In this document: positions 9,089-20,236 of the stretch, piece by piece | Layout: every line of letters begins with the position of its first letter | Numbering within the stretch: the stretch's first letter is position 1 | Source: Ilex aquifolium | Lineage: Eukaryota > Streptophyta > Magnoliopsida > Aquifoliales > Aquifoliaceae | Direction of reading: 5' to 3' | Assembly: GCA_951799425.1 (NCBI GenBank) | Contig: OX637394.1 | Coordinates: 12,270,501 to 12,334,500 of the forward strand | DNA: 64,000 nucleotides | Program-made: the position numbers and the translations under genes | Notes under the pieces: model-generated | The model's database searches: none | What the model was told of the DNA's origin: nothing | Seen by the model: the letters and a program-made list of their open reading frames with translations, nothing else

Positions 9089-12000
9089 TTCACCCCACTC
9101 ACTGCCGCTGTGTCGCAAGTTCTGTATGAGGTCCAAAACGAGAAGTTCTTAAAATGGCCACCTCGGATGAAAGCAGATCCAGCCAAAAGAGACCCCACCA
9201 AGTACTGCGATTACCATAGAGACCATGGTCACCACACTGATGACTGCATTCAATTAAAGAAGGAGATCGAGTTTTTGATCCAACGAGGTCAATTACGTCG
9301 TTTTGTAGCCAATGACAACCAGAACCGAGTTCTTCCACTTCCACCACCCCGACAGCAGGCACCTGCACCGCACCAGCAGCCTCCAGGGGAGATCAGAGTA
9401 ATATCAGGAGGGTTCGCAGGAGGCGGAGAGTCCAGCTCAGCCAGGAAAGCACACCTTCGACGAATCAGAGCCGAAGAAGCTCTGGAAGTGCACGCTGTGT
9501 CCAAGGTACCACGTTTGGATACAGCTATCACTTTTCCAGACGCTGATCTAGAGGGATGCCAGTATCCACATGATGATCCATTGGTGGTACGAGCTGTGGT
9601 GGCTAATAGAACCGTTCATCGGGTCCTAATCGATAACGGGAGTTCGGCGGATATCATTTTCGCACCTGCGTTTGACAAGATGGACATAGGAAGGGAGAGA
9701 CTCGAGCCAGTAAACACTCACTTGCTGGGATTCTCCGGGGAAAGGGTGCTCCCCCTAGGTTCGATTCAACTCGTGCTCACCCTAGGGGACCCGCCTTGCC
9801 AAGCCACTACCACGGTGAAATTCCTAGTAGTCGATGCACCATCTGCATACAACATCTTGCTTGGAAGGCCATCCCTTAATTCTGTGAAGGCAATCCCATC
9901 TGCCTATCACTTAGTCGTGAAATTCCCTACAGATAATGGAATCGGGGTAGTCCGAGGAGACCAGCGTATAGCGAGGGAGTGCTATATGGCTTCTATACAA
10001 AGAAAGGAGGTTGAGAACATCCAACTGGACGAACTCGACATGAGAGATGAAATGGAGACAAGGCCAATGCCATCGGAAGAGCTGGAACCAGTTCAGCTTG
10101 ATGAAAAGCCAGAACACCTCGTTTATGTGGGTTCCAGACTGAACGCTGAGCTCAAAGGACTCCTCATCCAGTTCCTAAAAGAGAATATAGGAGTGTTTGC
10201 TTGGAAGCAAGAAGACATGGAGGGAATTGATCCTTCGGTTATTTCCCATAAGCTAAGTGTGAGCCCAACTTGCAAACCCATCAAACAGAAGAGGAGGAGT
10301 TTTGCCCCCGAAAGGCAAAGGGCAATCAATGAGGAGGTCAGCAAACTCCTCCATGCCAAGGCTATCAGGGAGGTTGATTACCCCATCTGGTTAGCAAATA
10401 TGGTTCTTGTAAAGAAAACCAATGGAAAGTGGCGACTGTGCATTGACTTCACTGATCTCAACCGAGCATGCCCCAAGGATAGCTTTCCCTTGCCTCGGAT
10501 TGACCTAATAGTGGATGCCACAGCCGGGCATGAGCTCCTCAGCTTCATGGATGCCTTCTCAGGCTACAACCAAATCAGGATGGACCCCAGCGATCAAGAG
10601 AAGACCTCCTTCGTAACTGAACAAGGAACATACTGTTATCAAGTCATGCCCTTCGGGTTGAAGAATGTTGGAGCTACTTACCAGCGCTTGGTGAATAGGA
10701 TGTTCCAAAAGCAAATAGGAGCATCCATGGAAGTTTACATTGACGACATGTTAGTAAAGTCACTCAAAGCAGAGCTCCACATCGAGCACTTAGCTGAGTC
10801 ATTCCGAATCCTAAAGGAGTACAAAATGAAGCTCAACCCTGCGAAATGCGCATTCGGTGTCTCAGCAGGGAAGTTTCTGGGTTTCATAGTTAGCAGCCGA
10901 GGAATTGAAGCCAACCCAGAAAAGGTCAGAGCAATGGTGGAAATGCAATCACCATCCAACACAAAAGAGGTGCAACGCTTGACAGGCAGGATAGTTGCCC
11001 TGAGCCGTTTCGTGTCTAGGTCGAGCGATAAATGCCAGCCATTTTTTCAGGTCTTGAAGAAGGCATTCCAGTGGGATGCCAAGTGTGAAGAAGCATTCGG
11101 AGCCCTAAAAAGCTATATGAGCTCTCCCCCCGTTTTGGTAAGCCCTTTAGAAGGGGAAGTCCTCACCCTCTACCTAGCAGTTTCAGATTTTTCGACAAGC
11201 GCAGCGCTGGTTAGGGAGCGAGACAGAGCTCAGCAACCAGTCTATTACTGTAGCAGAGCTCTGAGGGGGGCAGATGAGAGGTATCCAAAAATGGAAAAAC
11301 TTGTTCTAGCCCTGGTTACAACAGCTAGAAGACTTAGACCTTATTTCCAGGCTCATACTATCGAGGTCCCAACAGATCAGCCGTTGAAACAAGTATTGCA
11401 TAAGCCAGAGTCTTCAGGAAGGTTGGTTAAATGGGCCATAGAGCTCAGTGAGTTTGATATCAGATATAAGCCAAGAACTGCCATCAAAGGGCAAATTTTG
11501 GCGGATTTTATCGCAGAGTTCACAGCAGCAGCGCCTATGGAAACCACAGATTTAATACCAAACCTCCCCATATGGAAGCTTTCAGTAGATGGAGCTGCCA
11601 ATGCTCAGGGAAGCGGTGCAGGAATGATCCTGACATCCCCAGAAGGAATAGACGTCGAATATGCCCTCAGATTTGGGTTCAAAGCTTCAAATAATGAGGC
11701 AGAATATGAAGCTGTCATCGCCGGGCTTAATCTTGCTTATTCTATGGAAGCAGAGCAGTTGGAGATCTGCAGCGACTCTCAACTAGTGGTAAAACAGATA
11801 GAAGAGGCCTACGAAGCAAGAGGCGAAAAGATGGTCCTTTACCTCAAAAAGGTACGAGAAATAATGAAAAAATTTGTGCAGGTTAAGGTCAGACATGTGC
11901 CCAGAGCAGAAAATTCACGAGCAGATGCGTTGGCAAGGTTAGCGACTGCCTCGCAAGAAGACTTGGATAGACTAATACCAGTGGAGCACCTCCCAGAGCC

Positions 12001-13288
12001 TTCAGTGAGTATCGAAGAAGAGGACATGCTATCAGTCGAAGCTCAGCCGAGCTGGATGGACCCCATCATAGGGTACCTGCAGAATGGGACTTTGCCAAGT
12101 GATGCTAAGGAGGCATCCAAGCTAAGGGCCAGGTCAGCCCGATTTTCCTTGCTACAAGGAGGTCTGTACAAGCGTGGATTCTCAACGCCTCTCCTTAAAT
12201 GTGTGGGGGATGAGGATGCCAATTATATACTCAGAGAGGTACACGAAGGTATATGCGGCAATCACATAGGAGCTCAGGCCTTGGCAGGAAAAGTACTAAG
12301 GCAAGGGTATTTTTGGCCCACCATGCTCAAAAGTGCCACCGACTTAGTAAGAAAATGCAAGACTTGCCAGGAGCATGCCAATGTGTCCCACCATCCTCCC
12401 GAGCTCCTAACCTCGGTGGTAAGCCCATGGCCTTTTCAGCAGTGGGGTTTGGACATTCTGGGACCCCTTCCCACCGGTGTGGGACAGTGCAAGTTTGCCA
12501 TCATAGGAGTGGATTACTTCACCAAATAGGCAGAGGTCGAACCTTTGGCAACAATCACTGAGCAAAAAGTTCAAAACTTCGTTTGGAAATCGATAGTTTG
12601 CAGGTTTGGGGTTCCCAGAGCGGTCGTGTCCGACAACGGAAAGCAGTTCGACAATTCGAAATTCAAAAGCTTTTGTGCCGAGCTTGGGATCAAGAACTAT
12701 TTCTCAGCTCCTGCACATCCCCAATCCAATGGGCAGGCAGAGGTCACAATCAGAACCATAAAGTCAGCCTTGAAGACCAAACTAGAAAACCTGAAAGGTA
12801 AGTGGGTGGAATACATCCCTGAGGTATTGTGGGCCTACCGGACCACCGTCAGATCTGCAACTCAGGAAACACCCTTTGCTCTGGCCTTTGGAACCGAGGC
12901 AGTAGCCCCTGTGGAGATAGGGCTCCAATCACCAAGGGTGGAATTTGCAGATGCCGAGCACAATGATGAATCTCTCCTGTTAAACCTCGATCTCTTGGAT
13001 GAAAAAAGGGACAGAGCTCTGCATCGTGTCCGCATTTACCAAAGGAAAACTGCAAGGTATTACGACAGGAAGGTAAGGCACCGAAGCTTCAAGGCTGGAG
13101 ACTTGGTACTTAGGAGGCTTCTGCTTGCAAGAAAGGATCCCACGCATGGAAAATTGGGGCCCAACTGGGAAGGGCCCTATATCGTGTCAAGGGTAATCCG
13201 ACCAGGGAATTACGAATTGCAAACAGAGGAGGGAAAGGTCCTACCTCACTCGTGGAATGCCGAGCACCTTAAGAGATTTTTTCAGTAA
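9089..13288 (+). CDS. pol: Tat pol: zinc knuckle, PR, RT, RNase H, aRNH, integrase; one internal stop
   Basis: Domains in order: zinc knuckle near 9206 (CDYHRDHGHHTDDC); aspartic protease near 9630 (IDNGSSADIIFA); RT with FMDAFSGYNQI near 10543 and YIDDML near 10736; gypsy RNase H about 11160-11500; then a second, archaeal-type RNase H about 11570-11940 (LSVDGAANAQGSGAGM, NNEAEYEAVIAGL, CSDSQLVV, ENSRADALARL), which marks Tat elements. Integrase follows: HHCC (HEGICGNH to CKTC) near 12240-12370, D at 12450 (GLDILGP), D near 12630 (VVSDNGKQF), E near 12735 (SNGQAEV), and a GPY/F-type C-terminus. A TAG at 12527-12529 falls inside YFTK-AEVEPL, where relatives have Trp; the downstream part (to 13288) is in the same frame. 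As written the protein stops within the integrase core. Confidence 0.95.
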
Positions 13289-13369
13289 GTGTTACTTGTA
13301 ATAGAGCTATTTTTAAATCAGAATGAGCAAGTCTTTTATTCACCCTTCAATAGCTTCCAAAGTAAAGGC

Positions 13370-14218
13370 ATGAGCTCTTCATCTCATAAATATACGATAA
13401 GCTTCAAAGCTTATAAGGGTAAGATGAGCTCTTCAGCTCATAAATATACGATAAGCTTCAAAGCTTATAAATACAAGATGAGCTCTTCAGCTCATAAATA
13501 TACGATAAGCTTCAAAGCTTATGAATACAAGATGAGCTCTTCAGCTCATAAATATACGATAAGCTTCAAAGCTTATAAGTGTAAGATGAGCTCTTCAGCT
13601 CATAAATATACGATAAGCTTCAAAGCTTATAAATACAAGATGAGCTCTTCAGCTCATAAATATACGATAAGCTTCAAAGCTTATGAATACAAGATGAGCT
13701 TTTCAGCTCATAAATATACGATAAGCCTCAAAGCTTATAAGTGTAAGATGAGCTCTTCAGCTCATAAATATACGATAAGCTTCAAAGCTTATGAATACAA
13801 GATGAGCTTTTCAGCTCATAAATATACGATAAGCCTCAAGACTTATAAGTGTAAGATGAGCTCTTCAGCTCATAAATGTACGATAAGCTTCAAAGCTTAT
13901 GAATACAAGATGAGCTTTTCAACTCATAAATATACGATAAGCCTCAAGGCTTATAAGTGTAAGATGAGCTCTTCAGCTCATAAATATACGATAAGCTTCA
14001 AAGCTTATAAATACAAGATGAGCTCTTCAGCTCATAAATATACGATAAGCTTCAAAGCTTATAAATACAAGATGAGCTCTTCAGCTCATAAATATACGAT
14101 AAGCTTCAAAGCTTATGAATACAAGATGAGCTCTTCAGCTCATGGATATACGATAAGCTTCAAAGTTTATAAATGAAAGATGAGCTCTTCAGCTCATACA
14201 AGCTTCAAGGCTCATAAA
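13370..14218 (+). repeat. 54-bp tandem array of paired palindromes
   Basis: Fifteen units of 54 bp plus a partial sixteenth. Each unit holds two inverted repeats: ATGAGCTCTTCAGCTCAT (6-bp arms) and ATAAGCTTCAAAGCTTAT (8-bp arms, 2-base loop), joined by short spacers. Units differ at a few positions in higher-order patterns (spacer ending TACAAG versus TGTAAG). Since 54 is divisible by three and there is no stop, the array is open for about 270 codons (repeat MSSSAHKYTISFKAYK), but I take it as non-coding satellite. It begins about 80 bp after pol. Confidence 0.95.
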
Positions 14219-14334
14219 ATTCAAGACTAGTCTCTTCTTGGAGACACCAACAGTCAAATTCAAGACTGGTCTCTTCTTGGAGACACCAAGAGTCAAATCC
14301 AAAGCTGGTCTCTTCCTGGGGACATCAACAATAT
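14218..14334 (+). repeat. 39-bp tandem repeat, three copies
   Basis: Three units at 14218-14256, 14257-14295 and 14296-14334, each built on CAAGACTGGTCTCTTCTTGG. They follow the 54-bp array directly. GGTCTC...GAGACACC gives each unit a small inverted repeat. Confidence 0.85.
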
Positions 14335-14704
14335 TTCCCCATGACTAGTGGTCCTGGTGCACTGCCTACACACTCGCGGACCCCAATGTGTACAGAACAG
14401 CGGATATCACCCGCGTTGTCAGTTGAAGATTAAGGTCTGTACACACAATCTTCTGTTTTCCATCAAGGTTCGCGGTCAGATCTCTGGAACTAGACAGGAA
14501 CTAAGGTCAGTGCAAACATGATCTTCTGTTCTCCATCTACGTCCGCGTTCTGAACACCAAGAGCTCATATATGGGCATGCATACTCAAGAATAAGAACCT
14601 AGAATTCAGAGTATCCAAGAATATAAACGTTCGGAAAAGTGCGCAAAGAGTCATAGTCTGGTATCATTCAAGAAAAGAAAGAAAGATACAAGGAAACAAA
14701 GATC
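14335..14704. other. Tat spacer with imperfect duplication
   Basis: No coding signal. Two imperfect direct copies built on AAGGTC...ATCTTCTGTT...CCATC...CCGCG lie at about 14430-14475 and 14502-14550. Confidence 0.6.
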
Positions 14705-15792
14705 CTAGTCCTTTTTAAGTTGAGACTTCAGCTCAGCAACCTCTTCCTTCAGGCTAGCATTCTCCTTCTTCAGCTCGTCCCTCTCCTGTTCAGCCTTGTG
14801 AAGTGAATCAAGAAGCTTCTGACCCATGGAGGTAAGGAAGATGGTGGACAGAGAGTCAGGCGAAGGGGAGTCATCCCTCTTACGCTTCCTTGAACTCGTG
14901 CCGGTGCTCCTATCCTCGTCAAAATCCCCGTCCTCATCAGAATCAGAGAAAGAGGTCCAGGAAGAGTAAGGAATAGAGGAAAACTCAAACTCAGTAGCCT
15001 CAGCCCCAAGCAAATAGAGGTTTGCACTCGTCATCAGCTCGGAATAAGTCCTAGATTCCACAAGCAGCAACTCGTTGATATTCACCATCCCTGGTACGTC
15101 CAGATCAGATGGACCTGCACAGCAGGGGCATAGTAAGAGTATATCTTCAAAAGGAAGTATTCAAAAGAGCTCGGCTTGAGCTTACCAATGCGAGAGAAGC
15201 TCTTCCAGGACCGAGGAATCCTAGCTTTACGGCAGCGATCCTCAGGAGACCTCCAGGACTCTCCAGAGGCGAAGAAGAAACGCTTAGACCACCCTTCAGG
15301 ATTGGAGGGAAGATCTAGAACCAAATGACGTAAACTAAAATTCCTCCAACGGAAGAAACTGAAGCAGGGGGCATCATCTTCTTCAATCTCGAAGAAGTAT
15401 AGAAACTCAGAGACGAAGGGGAACCTGCCAAGGGCGTGCAGGCGGCAGAACAAGAAAAAGCTTACCATAGCAGCCCATCCTCGTGGAGAAAGGCGAGAAG
15501 GACACAGGCCATAGTAGGCAAGAACTCGCCCAACGGCCGGATGAAGGGGAAGGCGAAGTCCCATGTCCAGAGCACCTTCAAAGAAGCAGACTTCCCCTCG
15601 AGGGAGGTAGTTGCAGGGCTCGTCGGGGGTAGGGACTCGCAAAGGCAAGTCAAGATCAGGAAAAAACCGTTTCTTGATATCCACCAAATCAGAAGATTCA
15701 AGTATTGAAGGAGACAGGTAGCGACAGTGCCACTTCCATTCGATTCCAAAGGAGGTGCGTTCCTGGAACAGAGAAGAAGCAGAAGCAGCCAT
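14705..15792 (-). CDS. Tat antisense gene B: two-exon PF04195-like protein, open
   Basis: Exon 1 is 15792-15186 and exon 2 is 15114-14705; the 71-bp intron (15185-15115) has GTAAGC donor and CTGTGCAG acceptor. The spliced frame is open for 338 aa with a phase-1 junction. Exon 1 starts MAASASSLFQERTSF and holds the conserved core MGLRLPLHPAVGRVLAYYGL, SRLSPRGWAAMVSFFLF, and FFFASGESW, the hallmark pattern of Pfam 'putative gypsy type transposon' (Transposase_28). Exon 2 has an acidic Ser-rich stretch, a KRKRDD basic motif and a C-terminal leucine coiled coil (LKKENASLKEEVAELKSQL). Without splicing the frame stays open through the intron as a 236-aa form. Its function is unknown; related antisense ORFs occur in other Tat elements. 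Confidence 0.85.
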
Positions 15793-16953
15793 CGGAAGTG
15801 CTGGTAAGGAAAAAGATGCAAGAAATCAAGAAGAAAGTCAAGAATATTTTATGCAAGAAAGGGAAAGAGGAATTCAACAGATGGTAAGAAGCTTAGGAAA
15901 AGTTGGGAGCTTTTTAGGAAACCAAGAGTCAAGAAATGGGGAATCAGTTGCCTGTTTAGTTTCTTAATTAATAAAGGTAGTTGCGGTTATGGAAAGTGGA
16001 TGCGGTTATGGAAAGTGGTTGCGGTTATGGAAAACGATTGGAGAAAAAGGCGGGAAAAGAAGCTACCCCTCCTATTTGCACTCAAAACAACCTACAAGAA
16101 TTCTGACCCCACCAAGCAACATATCCTCCATATTTGAGCCCAGCCCAGTCAAAAACAAGAGCACCTGTATAGCAAGTCTTGAAGGCCTGCAACTCTAAGA
16201 GCCCTACTCACGTTAGAAAGGAAGGGTTCCTGGTGGGTTCCTCGGTTCATCAAAGAAACTTAACAGCATGTAAAAGTTCATAGCCTTGCTTAAAGAAGGC
16301 CTAAAGCACTCCTCAAAGCAAGGTGGGGGGAAGAGAAATGTGAAACGTAGAAGAAAGTCTTCTATTCTCAGAAATATGGAGCATTGGAATTTGTTATCTA
16401 TTTCAGACAAGAGAGCCATGAAGCTCAGAAAGAACCTTTAAGTTCAGACAAAAGAGCCAAAAAGCTCAGTAAGAGCTTTTAGGTTCAAAAAGACGAACTG
16501 TATAGCTCAGCAAGAGCTCATAGGCTCGCAAACTCGAGCTATGTAGCTCAGAAGGAGCACACCAGTTCAGAATATCAATCTGAGCGGCTCAGAATAAAGA
16601 AGAATAGGGACTGGATCCCTAAGAGACCAACTACCGAGCTCAAAAGCTCAGGAGAAGCAGTTGAGCATAACATCAAGTCTCCTGTACTCTTCAAATCTAG
16701 TAATTTTGCTTCAAGAAGTGCACAGCACCCCTCAAAGCAAAGGGGGAAGGAGGATATGTGTAAGCATAAAGCAAAACAAAAAAAACAACAAAGCAAAACA
16801 AGTAAGTGTGCAAGCGAAAGTCAAAGGTATACATGAATATGATAAACCAGCAATGGAGAAACAAGATGAAGACCACAAAGTAGCACAAGGTCCTAGCCCA
16901 AGTCAAAGTTACATCTCAAAAAATTCCTTACAAATAATTACAATTAAAAAGAC
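15793..16953. other. Tat spacer between antisense genes; AGCTC-rich
   Basis: It contains the putative promoter side of gene B (right of 15792), including the 19-bp triplet listed separately. A degenerate stretch at about 16410-16670 has AGCTCAG/AAGAGCT/GAGCTC-type words recurring every 20-30 bp. No credible ORF. Confidence 0.6.
15982..16036 (-). promoter_or_regulatory. three 19-bp direct repeats upstream of antisense gene B
   Basis: TGCGGTTATGGAAAGTGG(A/T) occurs at 15982-16000, 16001-16019 and, slightly changed, 16020-16036. On the minus strand each gives CCATAACCGCA, which contains the AACCG core recognised by many plant MYB factors. The repeats lie 190-245 bp upstream of the gene B start codon. 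A regulatory role is inferred from position only. Confidence 0.4.
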
Positions 16954-19593
16954 CTAAGTTTCTGGGGGGGTAATTGAAGGATCTCGCAGCTCAGCAGATG
17001 AGCCCTCAGCAACAGAAGCAAAGGGAGAGCTTCCAGAAATGTCTTGGGTCCTCACTCCCGTTGATTCCGGATCTTGGACAAGGGCTTCAGTCACCAAGTC
17101 AACTGAAAATGGTGCAGAAACAGGAACAGAAGGATCTGCAGCTAAGAGCTCAGGAATCACCGTTGGAGGCTCAGAAAGTACTATAAGAGCTCCAGAGGTC
17201 CCGGGGGCAGGTATGTCTTGACTCAAGGCTGCAGCTGAAGGAACCGAGGCATCCTCCTCATTATCAGAGCTAGACTCTTCCATTTCTTCTTCGGTAGGGA
17301 TAGAAAAATTGAAGTCGAGGTCAGGGAAAGCTTAGATAGCCTTGCGCCTAAAGGCAAGCCATCCAGTAGCCCACAATGTGGTGGCCTCATCTCTCAGCTC
17401 AGCAATTTCTTTGTCCCTCTGTTGGGCCAAGCCTTCCTGCTCCTTGAGCTCCTCGCAGAGCTTGCCATTAGCCTCGTTGAGGGCAAGGTAATCTTGATTG
17501 ACCTGGATGAGCTCTTTCTTGGCGTCGAAAGCCTCTTGGCTAGCCTTGGTCCACGCCTCAACCTTAAGCTGCAGGTCCTCCTTTACTAGCCTTAGCTCAT
17601 CACGAGCTTTCTTTTCCCCTTCCTCCGCTCTGACCTTGACGGTCAATGTGTGTTTGAGGTCAGAAGCCTGCTTCACCAATTGCTCATTGAGGTTCCCCAC
17701 TTGAGCCTTGAGGTCTTCATTCTGAGCTCTGAGGTCTTCGTTCTCAAGAGACAATTCAGAAACCTTGGCCTTATACTTCTTCAGAACCTGAAAAGAGCTC
17801 TCTTGGGACCGAACCCGATGCAGTAGACCATTCACATGAAGGACAGCCTGAAAATCCGAAAGAACGCATGAGACCACGAAACAAAAATAAGTGAAGAAGG
17901 AGAAGTGATAGCGCTTACAGCAGCAGCTCCCTGAAGAGCTGAAGAAATGGACTCCTCAAGAGGCATGGAAGCGGCCTTCAGAACATCAGACTCAGAGAAA
18001 ATAGAAGAAAGAGCCCCTGCAGCAAGATCCATGTTGTCAAAGAAGGAATCCTCATCTTCTTCAGATTTTCTCTCTGCCTTCCCAGAAGCAGTGTATGAGA
18101 ACTTTCTGGGTTGGAGGTCAGGGATCACTCCCAAGGCTTTCTCAACCTCAGAGGAGGAAGAGGAAGCCTGATCTCCCTTTCGAGCAGGCACCGACCCAGG
18201 ATGGGCCACTGGAGGAGGAGAGATGACTACATTTTGAGGGATGCCGGATGAGGAAGGCGGTGCCTTGATGGGAACCAATTCTGTAGTAGCAGAGGGGGGG
18301 TGAAGGCACCTCCGACCTGGGAATTTTAGCTCGAGTGTTTGGACCACTCCCAGAGCTGACCCGAGCCTTGCGTTTTCCAGACCGGCCACCTCTCATTAGT
18401 TCTGCAACTTTAGCCTGAATCTCTTCTGGAGTAGACTTCATGGTAGAAGGACCTGGGAAGTCTGGATGGAATAAGGAGATGTAAGGAGAAAAAGAATAGA
18501 AGGAAAGATGATGAAGAGAGGAAAACAAGTGATGATGAAATTACCTTCGTCAACCCCTAAAACAGATAATGGAATCGCTAAAGTCGCCACAGGAAGGCTC
18601 AGACCTAGCTGCACCAAATTTCTTGACTCAATCAGGTCGGCGTACTTCTCCGGCTTGATCTTCGCCAACTTCGCTAGCACCCTCTTATCTTCAGGGCTGA
18701 GCTCAAAACGATCACCTGAAAAGAAGAAAGTGTGCAAATAAGAGAAAGGCAAGAGGCCTATAAGTTCCAGACCAGAGCTCAGTCGACTCAAGTAAAGACT
18801 CACGCAAGTTTTCTGGTTCAGTCCAAGCCGTAGGGATACCGAGAGTGTCAGTCTTATCAGCAGGATTATACTCCCAATTGGTGCCCCCGACAAAAAAGAA
18901 ATGCTCCTTCCAGTGCTTATGAGAGGTCGGAATGTTAGAAATAAGCTGCCTAACGTTGGCACGCTTAGAGGCATACAAGAAGCCTTCAGATGTCGGTTTA
19001 ACATTAAAGAACTCTAGAAACAAGGAAATGCTGGGAACCCCGAGTTTATGCTTCCTGAAGATGACTAGAAAACCAACCATGACACCATAGAAGTTGGGGG
19101 AAATCTGGGAAGGGCACACATGAAAATGTTGCAGAACAACCTTGATGAAGGGGTGCAGAGGAAAGCGAAGACCGTTATCAAAGGCAGCAAGAAAGAAGCA
19201 GACCCTATTGCATACTTGTTCTACATAGTATACGAATTTGTCTGGACACCAGGGTTCGACCCCAGGAGGAAAACCATACCGAACTTTATAAGCCTTCATT
19301 AGCTCAGGGGCCTCTTTGCTGTAGCCCACAGACTCGGCATGCCTGAAGGCCGACCCCAAATATGAGGTCTTCTTTTCAACCCCGACTCCACTCACCTTGA
19401 CTTTGCCTTTATCAGGTCTGGGGGGCATGGGAGAAGAAGTAGAGGGAGGCTCCTCGGTACCCACCTCGGTTTCTACAGCCTCTACACCAGGAAAGTTATC
19501 AATTTCGTCACCCACGTCTCCTAAATCAGTGTCCCCAGACCTATTGCCCAGTAGGGAGACAGAGGAACAAGTAGCACCAGAGGAGGCAGACAT
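16954..19593 (-). pseudogene. Tat antisense gene A: four-exon PF04195-like/coiled-coil gene, broken
   Basis: Start codon at 19593 (MSASSGATCSSV). Exons: 19593-18804, 18715-18545, 18461-17919, 17847-16954; all three introns (88, 83 and 71 bp) have GT donors and AG acceptors, and intron 2 has two possible acceptors 9 bp apart. Exon 1 carries the Transposase_28 core (FDNGLRFPLHPFIKVVLQHF, FYGVMVGFLVIFRKHKLGVP, HFFFVGGTNWEY). Exon 2 gives DRFELSPEDKRVLAKLAKI. Exon 4 is a long coiled coil rich in Glu, Lys, Gln and Leu. Two breaks: one extra base in a 7-G run (18294-18300), and an in-frame TAA at 17332-17334. The tail reads on in frame to 16954. It is a diverged paralogue of gene B. Confidence 0.82.
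16962..16977 (+). other. internal polypurine-like tract in Tat
   Basis: The run TTTCTGGGGGGGTAATTGA resembles the end of a polypurine tract plus LTR edge but lies 3.3 kb before the real 3' LTR, overlapping the stop of antisense gene A. It could be a second-strand primer or a relic of a related element. Confidence 0.3.
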
Positions 19594-20215
19594 GATTGGG
19601 CAGGAAAAAGGAAGATTAAAGGAGAGATAAAGAGGGGGAACACTGATCAAACTCTCCCTAATAACCCTAGGGTCAGCACAATAACTACCAACAGCTAGTA
19701 TGTGCACAATCGAACTCCAGCCCACGAAGCGAGGAAGAGGGGATAAGCAATAATCGCGACGCCAGAAATAAAAGAACCTAAAAGACCAAAAACGCAGCAA
19801 CCACCTCGAACTCGAGGGATCCAGAACGAAGAAAGGGGGCAGAAAACACGTACCTAGTGGAAAGAAAGCAACGAACGAACCAAGGGCCAAATCAGAAGGG
19901 GAGGCACTGTGGGTCTTCAAATCGAACACAGGGGAACCGATTTAGAGCAAGAAATCAGGAAAGTTTGAGTAAGATCGTCTGAAATCGCAAGAAGGACAGA
20001 GACGAAGAAGTAGAGAAGAAGATGAATAGTGCGCAGAAACGGTTCAGGTAGCCGTTTTGGGGCATTTAAAGCTTGGGGAACGTGGGTTGAGACATGCGCG
20101 GGAGTCGAGGAGAGTCATGATTTCTACTAACCGTCAAAAATCTTCAAGTCACGTGCTAGCCACGTGCATATTTAACTCTGTCCGGAATACAGGTCAGCCC
20201 CTGCCTAAGATCCTA

Positions 20216-20236
20216 AGGCAAGGGCTGGGGGGCAAC
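20216..20236 (+). other. Tat polypurine tract
   Basis: AGGCAAGGGCTGGGGGGCAAC lies directly before the 3' LTR (starts 20237) and is the expected primer site for plus-strand synthesis. Confidence 0.8.

Noticed and set aside
7983-9531. Extra ORFs overlapping gag and the start of pol on both strands
   Set aside because: Shadows of the GC-rich gag-pol frame; none has a domain.
13289-14176. 295-codon ORF with repeat MSSSAHKYTISFKAYK as a protein gene
   Set aside because: Its openness follows from a 54-bp unit without stops; it starts after the pol stop, has no ATG before the array and is explained by the palindromic repeat.
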